DNA of 64,000 nt from Bartonella australis AUST/NH1 (GTDB lineage Bacteria; Pseudomonadota; Alphaproteobacteria; Rhizobiales; Rhizobiaceae): NCBI RefSeq assembly GCF_000341355.1, contig NC_020300.1:682001-746000 (forward strand). The letters run 5' to 3'. The notes under the pieces are model-generated. The model saw only the letters and a program-made list of their open reading frames with translations, was not told the origin of the DNA and searched no databases. This document shows positions 1 to 9,256 of this stretch, piece by piece (position 1 is the first letter of the stretch; each line of letters starts with the position of its first letter). The translations under genes and the position numbers were made by a program.

Positions 1-36
1 AAATTGTCTGTGAATATGAAAATGTAATTGTTTAAA

Positions 37-62
37 GGGCATCACGTGGCAAGGTGGTGCCC
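37..62 (+). terminator. Stem-loop upstream of pyrH, probable terminator of the preceding gene
   Basis: A 9-bp stem (GGGCATCAC at 37-45 and GTGGTGCCC at 54-62, with one T-G wobble) encloses an 8-nt loop. Only a short T stretch follows, so it is not a textbook intrinsic terminator. In rhizobia the gene before pyrH is usually tsf. The end of that gene is not recognisable in the first 36 bases, so the link to tsf is inferred from neighbourhood only. Confidence 0.55.
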
Positions 63-110
63 TTAGTGTATCAAAAATAGAAAGTAGATACGCTTTTTTG
101 GAGATTATTA

Positions 111-830
111 ATGACATTAGCTTCTAGATATAAACGCGTACTGTTGAAAGTGTCTGGTGAGGCATTAATGGGAGAACAAAATTTTGGAATTGATGTTTCA
201 GTTGTAGATCGTATTGCCGCTGATATTGCTGAGGTACGGGCAATGGACGTGGAAGTAGCTGTTGTTATAGGGGGAGGCAATATTTTTCGCGGAGTTGCTG
301 TTGCTTCACGTGGTGGAGATCGCGTAACTGGCGATCATATGGGGATGCTTGCAACTGCTATTAATTCTTTAGCATTGCGAACATCATTGACGAAATTAGG
401 GATTGAGGCAGTTGTGTTGTCTGCGATTGCTATGCCGCAAATTTGTGAAAGTTTTTCGCAGCGTAAGGCTGTAGCTTATATGAATCAAGGAAAAGTCGTT
501 ATATTCGCGGGTGGCACAGGTAATCCATTTTTTACTACTGATTCTGCCGCTACTTTACGCGCAGCAGAAATTGGCGCAGATGTTTTATTAAAAGGAACTC
601 AAGTAGATGGTATTTATTCCGCAGACCCAAAGGTAGATCCTACGGCCAAACGCTTTGATCAATTGACGCACGTTAAAATTTTACAATGGGGATTATCCGT
701 TATGGATACAACAGCAGTGACTTTAGCGCGTGAAAATAATGTACCAATTATTGTATATTCTATTCATGAAAAGGGCGGTTTGGCTAAGGTATTGAATGGG
801 ACCGGACGATTCACAATAGTATCGGAATGA
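111..830 (+). CDS. pyrH: UMP kinase
   Basis: Cytoplasmic bacterial UMP kinase, ATP + UMP to ADP + UDP, the committed step to UTP and CTP. The protein has 239 residues, normal for the family, and belongs to the amino-acid kinase fold rather than the eukaryotic type. Visible signatures are the N-terminal [12 protein letters not shown] nucleotide-binding strand, the [11 protein letters not shown] loop near residue 55, and the [17 protein letters not shown] segment near residue 160. An ATG follows a GGAGATTATTA leader with a usable Shine-Dalgarno. It is the first gene of a long co-directional operon; frr follows after a 37-bp gap, as in most alphaproteobacteria. Nothing looks damaged. Confidence 0.97.
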   Translation: MTLASRYKRVLLKVSGEALMGEQNFGIDVSVVDRIAADIAEVRAMDVEVAVVIGGGNIFRGVAVASRGGDRVTGDHMGMLATAINSLALRTSLTKLGIEAVVLSAIAMPQICESFSQRKAVAYMNQGKVVIFAGGTGNPFFTTDSAATLRAAEIGADVLLKGTQVDGIYSADPKVDPTAKRFDQLTHVKILQWGLSVMDTTAVTLARENNVPIIVYSIHEKGGLAKVLNGTGRFTIVSE

Positions 831-867
831 GTATAATCTGGGGGGCATAATTAAAGGAGACGGGAAT

Positions 868-1428
868 ATGAGTGTTACATCGATTATGGATGATCTGAAA
901 CGCCGTATGGATGGTGCTATTTCAGCTTTTAGACATGAATTAGGTGGTTTGCGGAGTGGGCGAGCATCAGCTAATTTATTAGAGCCATTGACGGTAGAGG
1001 CTTATGGCTCTGTTGTACCTATAAATCAGGTTGCAAATATTTCTGTTCCGGAAGCGCGGATGCTCTCAGTTTCTGTATGGGACAAAACTATGGTAGGAGC
1101 CATAGAGCGTGCTATTCGCGATTCCGGTCTTGGTTTAAATCCTATTGTTGATGGCGTGAATTTGCGCATTCCTTTACCTGAATTGAATGAAGAACGCCGC
1201 AGAGAATTAACAAAAATTGCACATCAATACGCAGAGCAGGCCCGTGTCGCTGCCCGCCATGTTCGTCGTGATGGTATGGATAATTTAAAAAAATTAGAAA
1301 AGGAAGGCGAAATCAGTCAAGATGAAGCCTATAATTTGTCTGAGAAAGTTCAAAAACTTACAGACGAAACGATTGCTTATATCGATAAAATTTTGGTTAC
1401 GAAAGAAACTGAAATTATGCAAGTGTAA
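868..1428 (+). CDS. frr: Ribosome recycling factor
   Basis: RRF splits post-termination ribosomes together with EF-G. The 186-residue length is exactly typical. The sequence carries the diagnostic [14 protein letters not shown] stretch near residue 30, the [14 protein letters not shown] segment in the middle, and a charged C-terminal helix ([20 protein letters not shown], then [15 protein letters not shown]). A strong AAAGGAGACGG Shine-Dalgarno sits just before the ATG. It lies between pyrH and uppS in the conserved order, and uppS begins 22 bp after its stop. No anomaly was seen. Confidence 0.97.
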   Translation: MSVTSIMDDLKRRMDGAISAFRHELGGLRSGRASANLLEPLTVEAYGSVVPINQVANISVPEARMLSVSVWDKTMVGAIERAIRDSGLGLNPIVDGVNLRIPLPELNEERRRELTKIAHQYAEQARVAARHVRRDGMDNLKKLEKEGEISQDEAYNLSEKVQKLTDETIAYIDKILVTKETEIMQV

Positions 1429-1450
1429 GGCCATTTTGTCAGGAAAAAGA

Positions 1451-2170
1451 ATGTCGTATCCACGTCATATTGCCATTATTATGGATGGAAACGGGCGGTG
1501 GGCCCGCGCACGCGGTTTGCCCCGTGTAGCAGGACATAAGGCCGGAATAGACGCATTTCGCCGTATCGTGCGTTACACAGATAAGGTTGGTTTGGAGTGG
1601 CTAACAGTTTTTGCGTTTTCATCTGAAAATTGGACGAGGCCGCGTACTGAAGTAAGTTATTTAATGGGGTTATTGAAAAAATTTATTAAATATGATCTCG
1701 CTGAGTTGCATGATAGGAACGTTCGTATCCACGTTATTGGTGACCGGTCGAGTATCCCAGAAGATGTTTTAGAAGGGCTTGTGAGCGCGGAACATATGAC
1801 GCGAAATAATGATGGTCTTAATCTCGTCGTTGCTTTCAGTTACGGGGGACGTAATGAGATAAGCCGGGCGGTACGTTGTCTTGCGCAATTAGTTTTCGAT
1901 GGCCTTTTATTTCCTGAACAAATTACTGATGGTCTGGTGGCAGACTACCTTGATACGAAACAAATGCCAGATCCAGATTTAATTATTCGTACCAGCGGTG
2001 AACGACGATTTTCTAATTTTCTCTTATGGCAGGCAGCTTACTCTGAATTGTATTTTTCTTCCTGTTTTTGGCCTGATTTTGATGAAAAAGCTTTTGAAGC
2101 TGCTGTGGCTGATTATCGGTCTCGCGAACGTCGCTTTGGTGTATTAAATCATCACAATAATTGTAAATAA
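1451..2170 (+). CDS. uppS: Undecaprenyl diphosphate synthase (cis-prenyltransferase)
   Basis: Adds isopentenyl units in cis to farnesyl-PP to make the C55 lipid carrier used for peptidoglycan and O-antigen. The ATG at 1451 starts MSYPRHIAIIMDGNGRWARA, so the catalytic Asp of the MDGNGRWA motif is at about residue 12. A longer frame reaches back into frr but has no family similarity there, and the AGGAAAAAGA leader supports 1451. The product is 239 residues. The conserved FAFSSENW motif and the C-terminal RTSGERRFSNFLLWQ substrate-binding motif are present. It is followed by cdsA, placing carrier-lipid and phospholipid precursor synthesis side by side. Confidence 0.95.
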   Translation: MSYPRHIAIIMDGNGRWARARGLPRVAGHKAGIDAFRRIVRYTDKVGLEWLTVFAFSSENWTRPRTEVSYLMGLLKKFIKYDLAELHDRNVRIHVIGDRSSIPEDVLEGLVSAEHMTRNNDGLNLVVAFSYGGRNEISRAVRCLAQLVFDGLLFPEQITDGLVADYLDTKQMPDPDLIIRTSGERRFSNFLLWQAAYSELYFSSCFWPDFDEKAFEAAVADYRSRERRFGVLNHHNNCK

Positions 2171-2198
2171 ATTCGCGAGGGTGTGGATGTGAAAATAT

Positions 2199-3062
2199 TT
2201 GTGTGGCAGGTTTTTTGTTTCTTTATTGTTGGTGTTGGGTGTAATTTTGTCTAATTTTGCTTTACGCGTTCTGACAGCTCTTATTTTTGGCACGATCGCC
2301 TTGTATTTAACATGGTTAGGGGGAGAGGTATTTTCTTTATTTGCGTGGGGAATCGGCGGTTTTATCCTTTATGAATGGGTCAGTATAACAAAAGGAAAAT
2401 GGAGTATTGCACAAAGAATATTGGCTGGCGTTTTTTATTGCGTTTTTGGCGTATTTTTGATTTTTAGTGCGCCCGCTATGTTGGTTTTTTGTGTTTTGAT
2501 AGTTTTAGCGGTGATATTAAGCATCGGGCCTATTAAAAACACTGGCTGGGTTTTTTTCGGTTTTTTGTATGCATCTTTTCCGGTTGTGGCTTTGTCTTTT
2601 TTACGTGGTTGCGAGATATTAGGATTCTGGGTTGTCCTTTTTTTATTTACGATAGTATGGGGGACAGATATAGCGGCGTATTTTAGTGGTCACACGTTCG
2701 GTGGTCCCAAATTAGCACCACAATTTTCTCCTAATAAAACGTGGTCAGGAGCAGTTGGGGGCGCTCTCGCCGGGATTTTTGGGGGTATGTTAATTTCTTT
2801 TTGTGTTTTTAATGTAAATTCAAGGAGTTTTTTTGTATTTTTCCTTTCTCTTATTTTATCAATTATTTCGCAAATAAGTGATCTGGGGCAGTCGTGGCTA
2901 AAAAGGAGATTTTCCGTCAAAGATTCTGGCTTTTTATTGCCTGGACATGGCGGGTTTATGGACCGTATGGATGGATTGGCCGGTGCTGCTTTCTTCCTTT
3001 ATTTAGTTGGCTCATTTAATTCTGGTATGGACGCACCTTTTAATCTCTTTTGTATGATCTAA
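2199..3062 (+). CDS. cdsA: Phosphatidate cytidylyltransferase (CDP-diglyceride synthase)
   Basis: Inner-membrane enzyme making CDP-diacylglycerol from CTP and phosphatidic acid, the branch point for all phospholipids. It is a polytopic protein with about seven hydrophobic segments. The C-terminal CdsA signature (LKRRFSVKDSGFLLPGHGG then FMDRMDG) is intact, as is SPNKTWSGAVGG. The start is uncertain: the longest frame opens with TTG at 2199 (287 residues) without a good Shine-Dalgarno. A TTG at 2247, beginning LSNFALRVLTAL, gives 271 residues and fits the usual family N-terminus better. No ATG is available in frame, since an upstream ATG at 2187 is followed at once by TGA. The gene overlaps or abuts rseP. 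Confidence 0.93.
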   Translation: MCGRFFVSLLLVLGVILSNFALRVLTALIFGTIALYLTWLGGEVFSLFAWGIGGFILYEWVSITKGKWSIAQRILAGVFYCVFGVFLIFSAPAMLVFCVLIVLAVILSIGPIKNTGWVFFGFLYASFPVVALSFLRGCEILGFWVVLFLFTIVWGTDIAAYFSGHTFGGPKLAPQFSPNKTWSGAVGGALAGIFGGMLISFCVFNVNSRSFFVFFLSLILSIISQISDLGQSWLKRRFSVKDSGFLLPGHGGFMDRMDGLAGAAFFLYLVGSFNSGMDAPFNLFCMI

Positions 3063-3079
3063 TCGGGGGAAAAGATATT

Positions 3080-4228
3080 TTGGAATTCTTGAATTATATA
3101 TCTGGTATAGATGGTCTATTTTTACGGGGGGTAAGCGTCGTTTTTATCATTATGCTCGTCATTTTTGTGCACGAAATAGGGCATTATCTTATTGGGCGTT
3201 GGTGTGGTGTTGGGGCGTCAATTTTTTCTCTTGGGTTTGGGCCAAAAATACTAAGTTATATAGATAAGCACGGCACACAATGGCGTTTGGCGCTTATTCC
3301 TTTAGGGGGATACGTAAAATTTATCGAAGATGAGAATGAATCGCGTGTACTATCTTCTCAGTCTCCTTCTTCTATGCATCGTTCATTCGCACGCGCTCAC
3401 GCTTGGAAAAGAGCAGCGACTATTTTCGCGGGTCCTTTATTTAACGCCTTTTTTGCTGTAGCTATCTTAACGTTTTTTTTCTTTTTTTATGGACGCGTCG
3501 CGATCGAGCCTGTTGTTGGTTCTTTAGTGGAAAATTCTCCTGCTGTTCAAGCGGGTTTAATGCAAGGTGATCGTTTTATTGAAATGGATGGTAAACGAAT
3601 CGACAGTTTTGAAGATTTGGTGACTTATGTGGCCTTTCGTGGTGAAAATCCTATAGAATTTAAAATGGAGCGTATGGAAAAAGTTTTTAAGGCAGTGATT
3701 ACGCCGATAATAACTGAAAGGAGTGATGGCTTCGGTAATCGGATTCGCATTGCTATGATTGGCGTAAGGGCGCCTACTGATCCAGGTAATTCTGGGCATT
3801 TAGACCAAACTTACGAAAAACGTATTTTCTACAATTTGGGGGGAGCGGTGAGAGAGGCGTTAAAACGCACGACATTTATTGTCAGTCAGACGGTTTTTTT
3901 TATTGACCGTTTAATGAGGGGGCAAGGAGATCGCTGTCAGCTGAGCGGTCCTTCCAAGATTGTTAAGACTGCTTGGGAGTTTAGTGAAACAGGTTTTGTC
4001 TCTTTATTGAATTTTGCAGCTCTTTTTTCAATTAGTGTCGGGCTGATTAATCTTTTTCCGATTCCGCCACTTGATGGTGGGCACTTGTTATTTTATGTTA
4101 TTGAGGTTGTCGTTGGGAAAGCAGTGCCCGCTAAAATTCAGGCGATTATTTTCCAGATGGGTTTTTTCGTTGTTTTTGTATTTATGCTCTTCGCATTATT
4201 AAATGATTATTTTTGTTGGTTTAGCTAA
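3080..4228 (+). CDS. rseP: Site-2 protease, RseP family (RIP zinc metalloprotease)
   Basis: Membrane-embedded zinc protease that cuts anti-sigma factors or other single-span proteins inside the membrane. The HEIGH zinc motif lies in the first transmembrane helix, a PDZ domain follows (VVGSLVENSPAVQAGLMQGD and onward), and the C-terminal PIPPLDGGHLLFY supplies the third zinc ligand. The frame opens with TTG at 3050, overlapping cdsA. I prefer the TTG at 3080 (MEFLNYISGIDG) because a GGGGGAAAAG ribosome-binding site lies 10 nt before it; this gives 382 residues. It sits between cdsA and bamA as in other alphaproteobacteria, consistent with an envelope-stress role. The specific substrate cannot be told from sequence. 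Confidence 0.93.
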   Translation: MEFLNYISGIDGLFLRGVSVVFIIMLVIFVHEIGHYLIGRWCGVGASIFSLGFGPKILSYIDKHGTQWRLALIPLGGYVKFIEDENESRVLSSQSPSSMHRSFARAHAWKRAATIFAGPLFNAFFAVAILTFFFFFYGRVAIEPVVGSLVENSPAVQAGLMQGDRFIEMDGKRIDSFEDLVTYVAFRGENPIEFKMERMEKVFKAVITPIITERSDGFGNRIRIAMIGVRAPTDPGNSGHLDQTYEKRIFYNLGGAVREALKRTTFIVSQTVFFIDRLMRGQGDRCQLSGPSKIVKTAWEFSETGFVSLLNFAALFSISVGLINLFPIPPLDGGHLLFYVIEVVVGKAVPAKIQAIIFQMGFFVVFVFMLFALLNDYFCWFS

Positions 4229-4427
4229 TAAAGTATGGAAAACATTTCGTAAATTAGGTAGTAATAAAAGGATACAAATTGGGGTTGTTTACCATACTTG
4301 CAAAATCTTGTGGCGCCGTGTGCTGCAGCTAGTATTTAAGTAGGTTAAACATCTCGGTAAAAAGTTGTTATGGCGGTTGACTTTTTGAGGAATTGTGTCC
4401 AGAGGATAAAGTAAGGTAGTGAAGCCA

Positions 4428-6824
4428 ATGACTGCGAACTCACGGTTTTTTAGTGCAACGTCTGTATCGGTGTCAGCCATGATTGTGGCTGCCGCTGCGG
4501 TGGCCATTATGTCCATTTCAGTGGTTGAAAGAGCGCAGGCATCTGTCGTCCGATCCATTGAGATTCATGGTAACCAGCTTGTTGGTTCCCGGGCGATTCA
4601 GGATAATATAGGGATTAGAGTTGGGGAAAATTTTTCCAGTGGCGATGTCGATGCTGCGGTGAAGCGCCTTTTTGGATTGGGTTTATTTTATGATGTTAAA
4701 ATAAATCAGGTAGGCAATAAGCTGGTTGTGGCGGTTAAAGAATATGAAGTAGTTAATCAGGTATTATTTCAGGGGAATAAGTCTATCAAAGAGCCTGACC
4801 TTAAGCGTTTTATTTCTCTAAAACCTAATGGGTCTTTCAGTTCTGCTAAGCTTTCAGCTGACGTTAAGGTGATTCGCGAGGCTTATAAGACTATTGGTCG
4901 CGATAATATTTCTGTCACGACTCAGATTATCAATCTGGGAAAAGGGCGTGTAAATGTTGTTTTTAATATTGTTGAAGGGCGGAGAACGAAGGTCGCTGAT
5001 ATCGCTTTTGAGGGAAACAAAGTGTTCGGAGCGCGGCGTTTACGTGATGTAATTTTAACAAAACCTTCAGGGATATTTGCATCATTGATGAGTGGCGATG
5101 TTTACAGTGAAGAGCGTTTAGCTGCGGATAAAGAAGCGTTGCAACGCTTTTATCGTGATCGTGGATACGCAGATTTTCGGATTGTTTCGTCTGAAGTAGT
5201 TTTCGACAAAGAAGGTGATGCCTATAAAATTAATTTCGTTCTTGATGAAGGGGCGCGTTATAAAATAAGCGATATTCAAGTTGAAAGCGATATTGATGGG
5301 ATTGATACTCAGTCTATAAGGAATGCGCTTAAAATTCGCCCAGGTGATATTTATAATGCGAAATATATCGAGAAGTCTGCCGCGATTATTAATGACAGAG
5401 TTGCTGATTCTGGGTATGCTTTCACTAAGGTTGATATACGAGGAAATCGTGATTTTGTGAATCATACGATTTCAATTCTTTACAACATCGAGCGAGGTCC
5501 GCGGGCTTATGTTCAGCGGATTGAAATACGTGGCAATGAAAAGACTCGCGATTATGTTATCCGCCGCGAGATTGATTTGAATGAAGGTGATGCGTATAAC
5601 CAAACATTGGTGCAACGAGCTAAGAATCGTTTAGAGGGCCTAGGTTTTTTCAAAGCAGTTAATATTTCGGTAGTCCAAACTGACACGCCCGATAAGGTCG
5701 TATTGGTTGTTGATGTAGTAGAAGCTCCGACGGGGGATATTTCTCTATCTGGGGCGTATACAACGGGTGGTACGAGTCCCGGTATGTCGCTTGAATTATC
5801 TGTTGCTGAACGTAATCTGGGGGGACGCGGCCAGTATGCTCGCTTAGGTTTAGGTGCTGGGCAACAGAAGTCCCGTAATTATAATTTGTCATTTATTGAA
5901 CCTTATTTTTTGGGTTACAACTTGTCTTCTGGTGTTGATATTTTTCGTAGTACTTATCGCTCTGATGGAGCGTATGACGTCCGGCAAACAGGCGGTTCCC
6001 TTCGGTTTGGGGTGCCAATCAATGATCAATTGTCCGCCAGTTTATCTTATTCTTATGTGCAAGAAGAGTACGATTTTGGTGGGGATTATGACTTAACTAA
6101 TGATAGTGATATAAGGAAGCTGTATGGAAAATATTCTGGTGCGATTGTTCAGGCTGCGAGGCACAGTCCTTGGCATCGTTCGTCAATTGGCTATGCTCTG
6201 ACGTATAACACTATCGACAATATGAGAAATCCGCATGATGGTGTGTATGCTCGCTTTTTTCAGGAATTTGCGGGACTTGGTGGGGATGCAAAATTCTTGA
6301 AGACGACTGGTAAGGCGATAATATATAAGACATTTTCTGATCAGATGGACCTCGTCGGCTTATTTTCTTTCGGTGGCGGTTATATTCACAGCGTAGGGAA
6401 AGATGGCGTTCGTATCTTTGATATGTTTAAAAGCAATATAGATATGATCCGCGGTTTTAAATACAATGGAATAGGTCCGCGTCAAAGTTCCAGCGATGGT
6501 GGAGCGTCCTTCTTAGGGGGGACTACGTATATAAATGCAACAGCTGAAATGCAGTTTCCTGTGCCCATTGTGCCTGCTGATTTAGGGTTTCGTGCTGCTT
6601 TATTTACGGATGTTGCGACTATTTATGGCAATGATTATAAACCTGCTTTTGAGGGTGAAGCGCCTGTTACTGGTACTAAAAGTGCGTGGCGTGCTTCTGT
6701 AGGAGCTAGTTTGATGTGGGAGTCGCCATTTGGCCCGCTGCGTTTTGATTATGCTTGGCCGATAGTCAAACAGGAAGGGGATAATGTGCAGAAATTTAAT
6801 TTTGGTATTTCTACTAAGTTCTAA
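4428..6824 (+). CDS. bamA: Outer-membrane protein assembly factor BamA (Omp85)
   Basis: Central pore of the BAM complex, which folds beta-barrel proteins into the outer membrane. An ATG at 4428 has AAGGTAG upstream; a GTG three codons earlier is the alternative start. The roughly 798-residue protein has a signal peptide (hydrophobic run ending near VVERAQA-SVV), five POTRA repeats over roughly residues 40-430 (recurring GN-(K/E)-x motifs such as VLFQGNKSI, IAFEGNKVF and IEIRGNEKT), and a C-terminal barrel. The barrel includes IRGFKYNGIGPRQ near the lid/gate and a final SPFGPLRFDYAWP region, and it ends in Phe. A roughly 200-bp gap separates it from rseP. The downstream order bamA-lpxD-fabZ-lpxA couples protein and lipid parts of the outer membrane. 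Confidence 0.96.
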   Translation: MTANSRFFSATSVSVSAMIVAAAAVAIMSISVVERAQASVVRSIEIHGNQLVGSRAIQDNIGIRVGENFSSGDVDAAVKRLFGLGLFYDVKINQVGNKLVVAVKEYEVVNQVLFQGNKSIKEPDLKRFISLKPNGSFSSAKLSADVKVIREAYKTIGRDNISVTTQIINLGKGRVNVVFNIVEGRRTKVADIAFEGNKVFGARRLRDVILTKPSGIFASLMSGDVYSEERLAADKEALQRFYRDRGYADFRIVSSEVVFDKEGDAYKINFVLDEGARYKISDIQVESDIDGIDTQSIRNALKIRPGDIYNAKYIEKSAAIINDRVADSGYAFTKVDIRGNRDFVNHTISILYNIERGPRAYVQRIEIRGNEKTRDYVIRREIDLNEGDAYNQTLVQRAKNRLEGLGFFKAVNISVVQTDTPDKVVLVVDVVEAPTGDISLSGAYTTGGTSPGMSLELSVAERNLGGRGQYARLGLGAGQQKSRNYNLSFIEPYFLGYNLSSGVDIFRSTYRSDGAYDVRQTGGSLRFGVPINDQLSASLSYSYVQEEYDFGGDYDLTNDSDIRKLYGKYSGAIVQAARHSPWHRSSIGYALTYNTIDNMRNPHDGVYARFFQEFAGLGGDAKFLKTTGKAIIYKTFSDQMDLVGLFSFGGGYIHSVGKDGVRIFDMFKSNIDMIRGFKYNGIGPRQSSSDGGASFLGGTTYINATAEMQFPVPIVPADLGFRAALFTDVATIYGNDYKPAFEGEAPVTGTKSAWRASVGASLMWESPFGPLRFDYAWPIVKQEGDNVQKFNFGISTKF

Positions 6825-6831
6825 TTTGAAT

Positions 6832-6849
6832 TTCTTCCGAAAGGAAGGA
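6832..6849 (+). other. Small stem-loop between bamA and lpxD
   Basis: A 5-bp perfect stem (CTTCC at 6834-6838 with GGAAG at 6843-6847) around a GAAA tetraloop, extendable by two further weaker pairs, lies eight bases after the bamA stop. TTTTA follows shortly after. It could be a weak terminator or an RNA-processing/stability element inside the operon; the sequence does not decide which. Confidence 0.35.
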
Positions 6850-6890
6850 TTTTAAGAATATAGGTTAGGGCCAGAAGGGAGAAGGTTCTG

Positions 6891-7937
6891 ATGGCGGGTG
6901 CGTCTTTTTTTACACCGTCTCAGCAATTAACGGTCGCTGATATTGCGGAGTTAACGGGTGCAGAGCTCCTTAACCCGGAGTTTTCTGGCGTAGTTATAAG
7001 TGCCCTTTCTTCTATTAAAAGTGCTAGAGAGGGTTCTCTCGTTTTTGTAGAGAATCAGAAATTTTCTGGTGCTTTATCGGGGAGCTTAGCTGCTGCTGTT
7101 TTTTGTACGGCTGATGTTGTTTTTCAAATTCCCGAATCTATGGCTATATTAGTGACGTCTACTCCGCGGCGTGATTTTGTTCGAATCGGGCACATTTTAT
7201 TTCCTGATTCTGTTAAGCCGATGCCTTGGTTTAGTCAAAAAGGAATTTCGCTGCATGCCCATGTTCATTTAAGTGCTATATTTGAAAATGATGTATGCAT
7301 CGAAGCGGGGGCTGTGATAGGAAAAAACGTGGAAATTGGTTCAGGTACTCTCGTTTCGTCAACTGCTGTTATTGGTGAAAATTGCCGTATTGGACGTGAG
7401 TGCTACATTGCTCCTGGGGTGACAGTTCAGTATTCTTTAATAGGCGATAGGGTTCACCTCCATCCTGGTGTTCGCGTTGGGCAGGATGGTTTTGGCTATA
7501 TTAGTGGTGTTTCCGAGGTTGAAAAAATTCCGCAGCTTGGTCGTGTGATTATCCAAGATAATGTAGAAATTGGCGCGAATACAACAATCGATCGTGGAAC
7601 GCTTGAAGATACAATTATTGGCGAAGGTAGTAAAATTGACAATTTGGTGCAGATTGCCCACAACGTTAAGATTGGTCGTTACTGCTTCATTGCTGGTCAA
7701 TGTGGGATTGCTGGGAGTACATCTATAGGCGATATGTCTCAGCTCGGCGGAGGAGTCGGGATCGCAGATCATATCACAGTAGGTAAGGGCGTCTATATTG
7801 CCGCGCGCAGCGGTGTTATGAATGATATTCCAGATGGTGAAAAATGGTGCGGCAGTCCAGCACGACCGTTTAAGCAGTGGTCTCGTGAAGTATTGGCGCT
7901 GCGTCGTATTAGCAAAATTGAGAGGGAGAAGTGCTGA
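6891..7937 (+). CDS. lpxD: UDP-3-O-acylglucosamine N-acyltransferase
   Basis: Third enzyme of the lipid A pathway: transfers a 3-hydroxyacyl chain from ACP to the amino group of UDP-3-O-acyl-glucosamine. It has 348 residues. An N-terminal uridine-binding domain (about residues 1-110) is followed by a left-handed beta-helix of hexapeptide repeats ([13 protein letters not shown] and similar). The catalytic His lies in the QIAHNVKIG segment, about residue 250, and the [11 protein letters not shown] stretch follows. The C-terminal tail is helical and basic. The fabZ ATG overlaps its end region by one intervening base, suggesting translational coupling. Confidence 0.96.
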   Translation: MAGASFFTPSQQLTVADIAELTGAELLNPEFSGVVISALSSIKSAREGSLVFVENQKFSGALSGSLAAAVFCTADVVFQIPESMAILVTSTPRRDFVRIGHILFPDSVKPMPWFSQKGISLHAHVHLSAIFENDVCIEAGAVIGKNVEIGSGTLVSSTAVIGENCRIGRECYIAPGVTVQYSLIGDRVHLHPGVRVGQDGFGYISGVSEVEKIPQLGRVIIQDNVEIGANTTIDRGTLEDTIIGEGSKIDNLVQIAHNVKIGRYCFIAGQCGIAGSTSIGDMSQLGGGVGIADHITVGKGVYIAARSGVMNDIPDGEKWCGSPARPFKQWSREVLALRRISKIEREKC

Positions 7938-7938
7938 T

Positions 7939-8406
7939 ATGATCGATACCGGCAAAGCTAACAGTCTAGAAGATGTAGATATTGATAAATTATTGTCGAT
8001 ATTACCACATCGTTATCCATTTTTATTGATTGATCGTATAATCGAAATTGATGGTGACCAAAAAGCGATTGGTATTAAAAATGTGACAATCAATGAGCCG
8101 CATTTTACGGGGCATTTTTTTGAAAAACCGGTGATGCCTGGTGTCCTGATTTTGGAAGCTATGGCGCAAACAGCAGGAGCAATTTCACTTTTAAGATCAG
8201 GCGATAAGAAAACAGGCTTAGTTTATCTTATGACTGTTGATAATGCAAAATTTCGTAAGCCAGTTTTACCCGGCGATCAGTTGAAGATTCATGTTCGTCT
8301 GTTAAAAAAACGGTCTGGTATTAGACGTTTTTCGTGTATTGCAGAAGTGGAGAACATCCGTGTTGCTGAAGCAGAAGTCGCTGCGATGATTGTCGAATCA
8401 GAATAA
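7939..8406 (+). CDS. fabZ: 3-hydroxyacyl-ACP dehydratase FabZ
   Basis: Dehydrates 3-hydroxyacyl-ACP in fatty-acid elongation and so competes with LpxA/LpxD for 3-hydroxyacyl-ACP. A longer frame runs back into lpxD, but the ATG at 7939 ([14 protein letters not shown]) gives the normal 155-residue protein directly after the lpxD stop. The hot-dog fold signatures are clear: [16 protein letters not shown] with the active-site His, then [20 protein letters not shown] with the catalytic Glu helix. It is the only fabZ in this window, which matters for the VLCFA cluster at 38.7-43.5 kb that lacks its own copy. Confidence 0.96.
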   Translation: MIDTGKANSLEDVDIDKLLSILPHRYPFLLIDRIIEIDGDQKAIGIKNVTINEPHFTGHFFEKPVMPGVLILEAMAQTAGAISLLRSGDKKTGLVYLMTVDNAKFRKPVLPGDQLKIHVRLLKKRSGIRRFSCIAEVENIRVAEAEVAAMIVESE

Positions 8407-8428
8407 ATAATGAAATAGGAATTGAGAA

Positions 8429-9253
8429 ATGTCTGGTACAAAAATTCACCCGACTGCCTTTGTAGAAAAGGGCGCGCAGCTCGGTGAGAATGTGTCAGTC
8501 GGGCCGTTTTGTCATATTGGTTCGAAGGCTATTATTGGTGATGGGTGTAGCATAATGAGCCACGTTGTGATATTAGGTAAGACAACGTTAGGGGCGAATG
8601 GCAAAGTGTTTCCGCATGCGGTTTTAGGTGCAGATCCACAAAATAATAAGCATAAAGGAGGGGGTACAACTCTTTCTATTGGTGAGAACTGTTTAATTCG
8701 CGAAGGGGTAACGATGCATAAAGGATCTGATTCCAGTATGGGGGCAACGGTTGTTGGAAATAATTGTCAGTTTCTTTCTTATGCTCATGTTGCACATGAC
8801 TGCCATGTAGGTAACCACGTAACGTTCGCAAATAATGCTATGATTGGTGGACACGTTACAATCGGGGATTGTGTTATTATCGGTGGTGGCGCCGCTGTTC
8901 ATCAATTTGTTCGTGTTGGGCACCACGCATTTATAGGTGGTTTATCTGCGTTAGTCGGTGATCTGATCCCTTATGGAACAGCCGTCGGGGTGCAAGCGAA
9001 ACTTGCTGGATTAAATATCATTGGTATGAAACGCGCCGGTCTTGAGCGTAAAGAAATTCATGCGCTACGTCACGCTGTTTCTATGCTTTTTGATCGGAGT
9101 AAACCTATTAGAGAGCGTTTAGGTGATGTTTTTTCTTCCTATTCTACTTCTCAGTCTGTGACTGACATGATTAATTTTATTCGGGAAGAAGGAAAACGCT
9201 TTTATTGTACACCTAAGTTTGAAGGTGGTGCTATACCTTTAAGAGAGGACTGA
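8429..9253 (+). CDS. lpxA: UDP-N-acetylglucosamine acyltransferase
   Basis: First enzyme of lipid A synthesis: transfers 3-hydroxyacyl from ACP to the 3-OH of UDP-GlcNAc. The 274-residue protein is a hexapeptide-repeat beta-helix (KIHPTAFVEKGAQLGENVSV at the N-terminus) with a C-terminal helical domain (GMKRAGLERKEIHALRHA). The catalytic His is in YAHVAHDCHVGN, about residue 120. The HKGSD motif, usually near the acyl-chain ruler, is present. Spacing from fabZ is 22 bp and lpxI begins 3 bp after its stop. Confidence 0.97.
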   Translation: MSGTKIHPTAFVEKGAQLGENVSVGPFCHIGSKAIIGDGCSIMSHVVILGKTTLGANGKVFPHAVLGADPQNNKHKGGGTTLSIGENCLIREGVTMHKGSDSSMGATVVGNNCQFLSYAHVAHDCHVGNHVTFANNAMIGGHVTIGDCVIIGGGAAVHQFVRVGHHAFIGGLSALVGDLIPYGTAVGVQAKLAGLNIIGMKRAGLERKEIHALRHAVSMLFDRSKPIRERLGDVFSSYSTSQSVTDMINFIREEGKRFYCTPKFEGGAIPLRED

Positions 9254-9256
9254 ATA

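Noticed and set aside
1322-1450. Upstream extension of the uppS frame into frr
   Set aside because: The extra 43 codons overlap the end of frr and have no similarity to the family; the ATG at 1451 has a ribosome-binding site and gives the normal N-terminus.
7437-7955. A 172-codon minus-strand frame opposite lpxD
   Set aside because: Antisense to a clearly functional hexapeptide-repeat gene; repetitive codons of lpxD keep the frame open.
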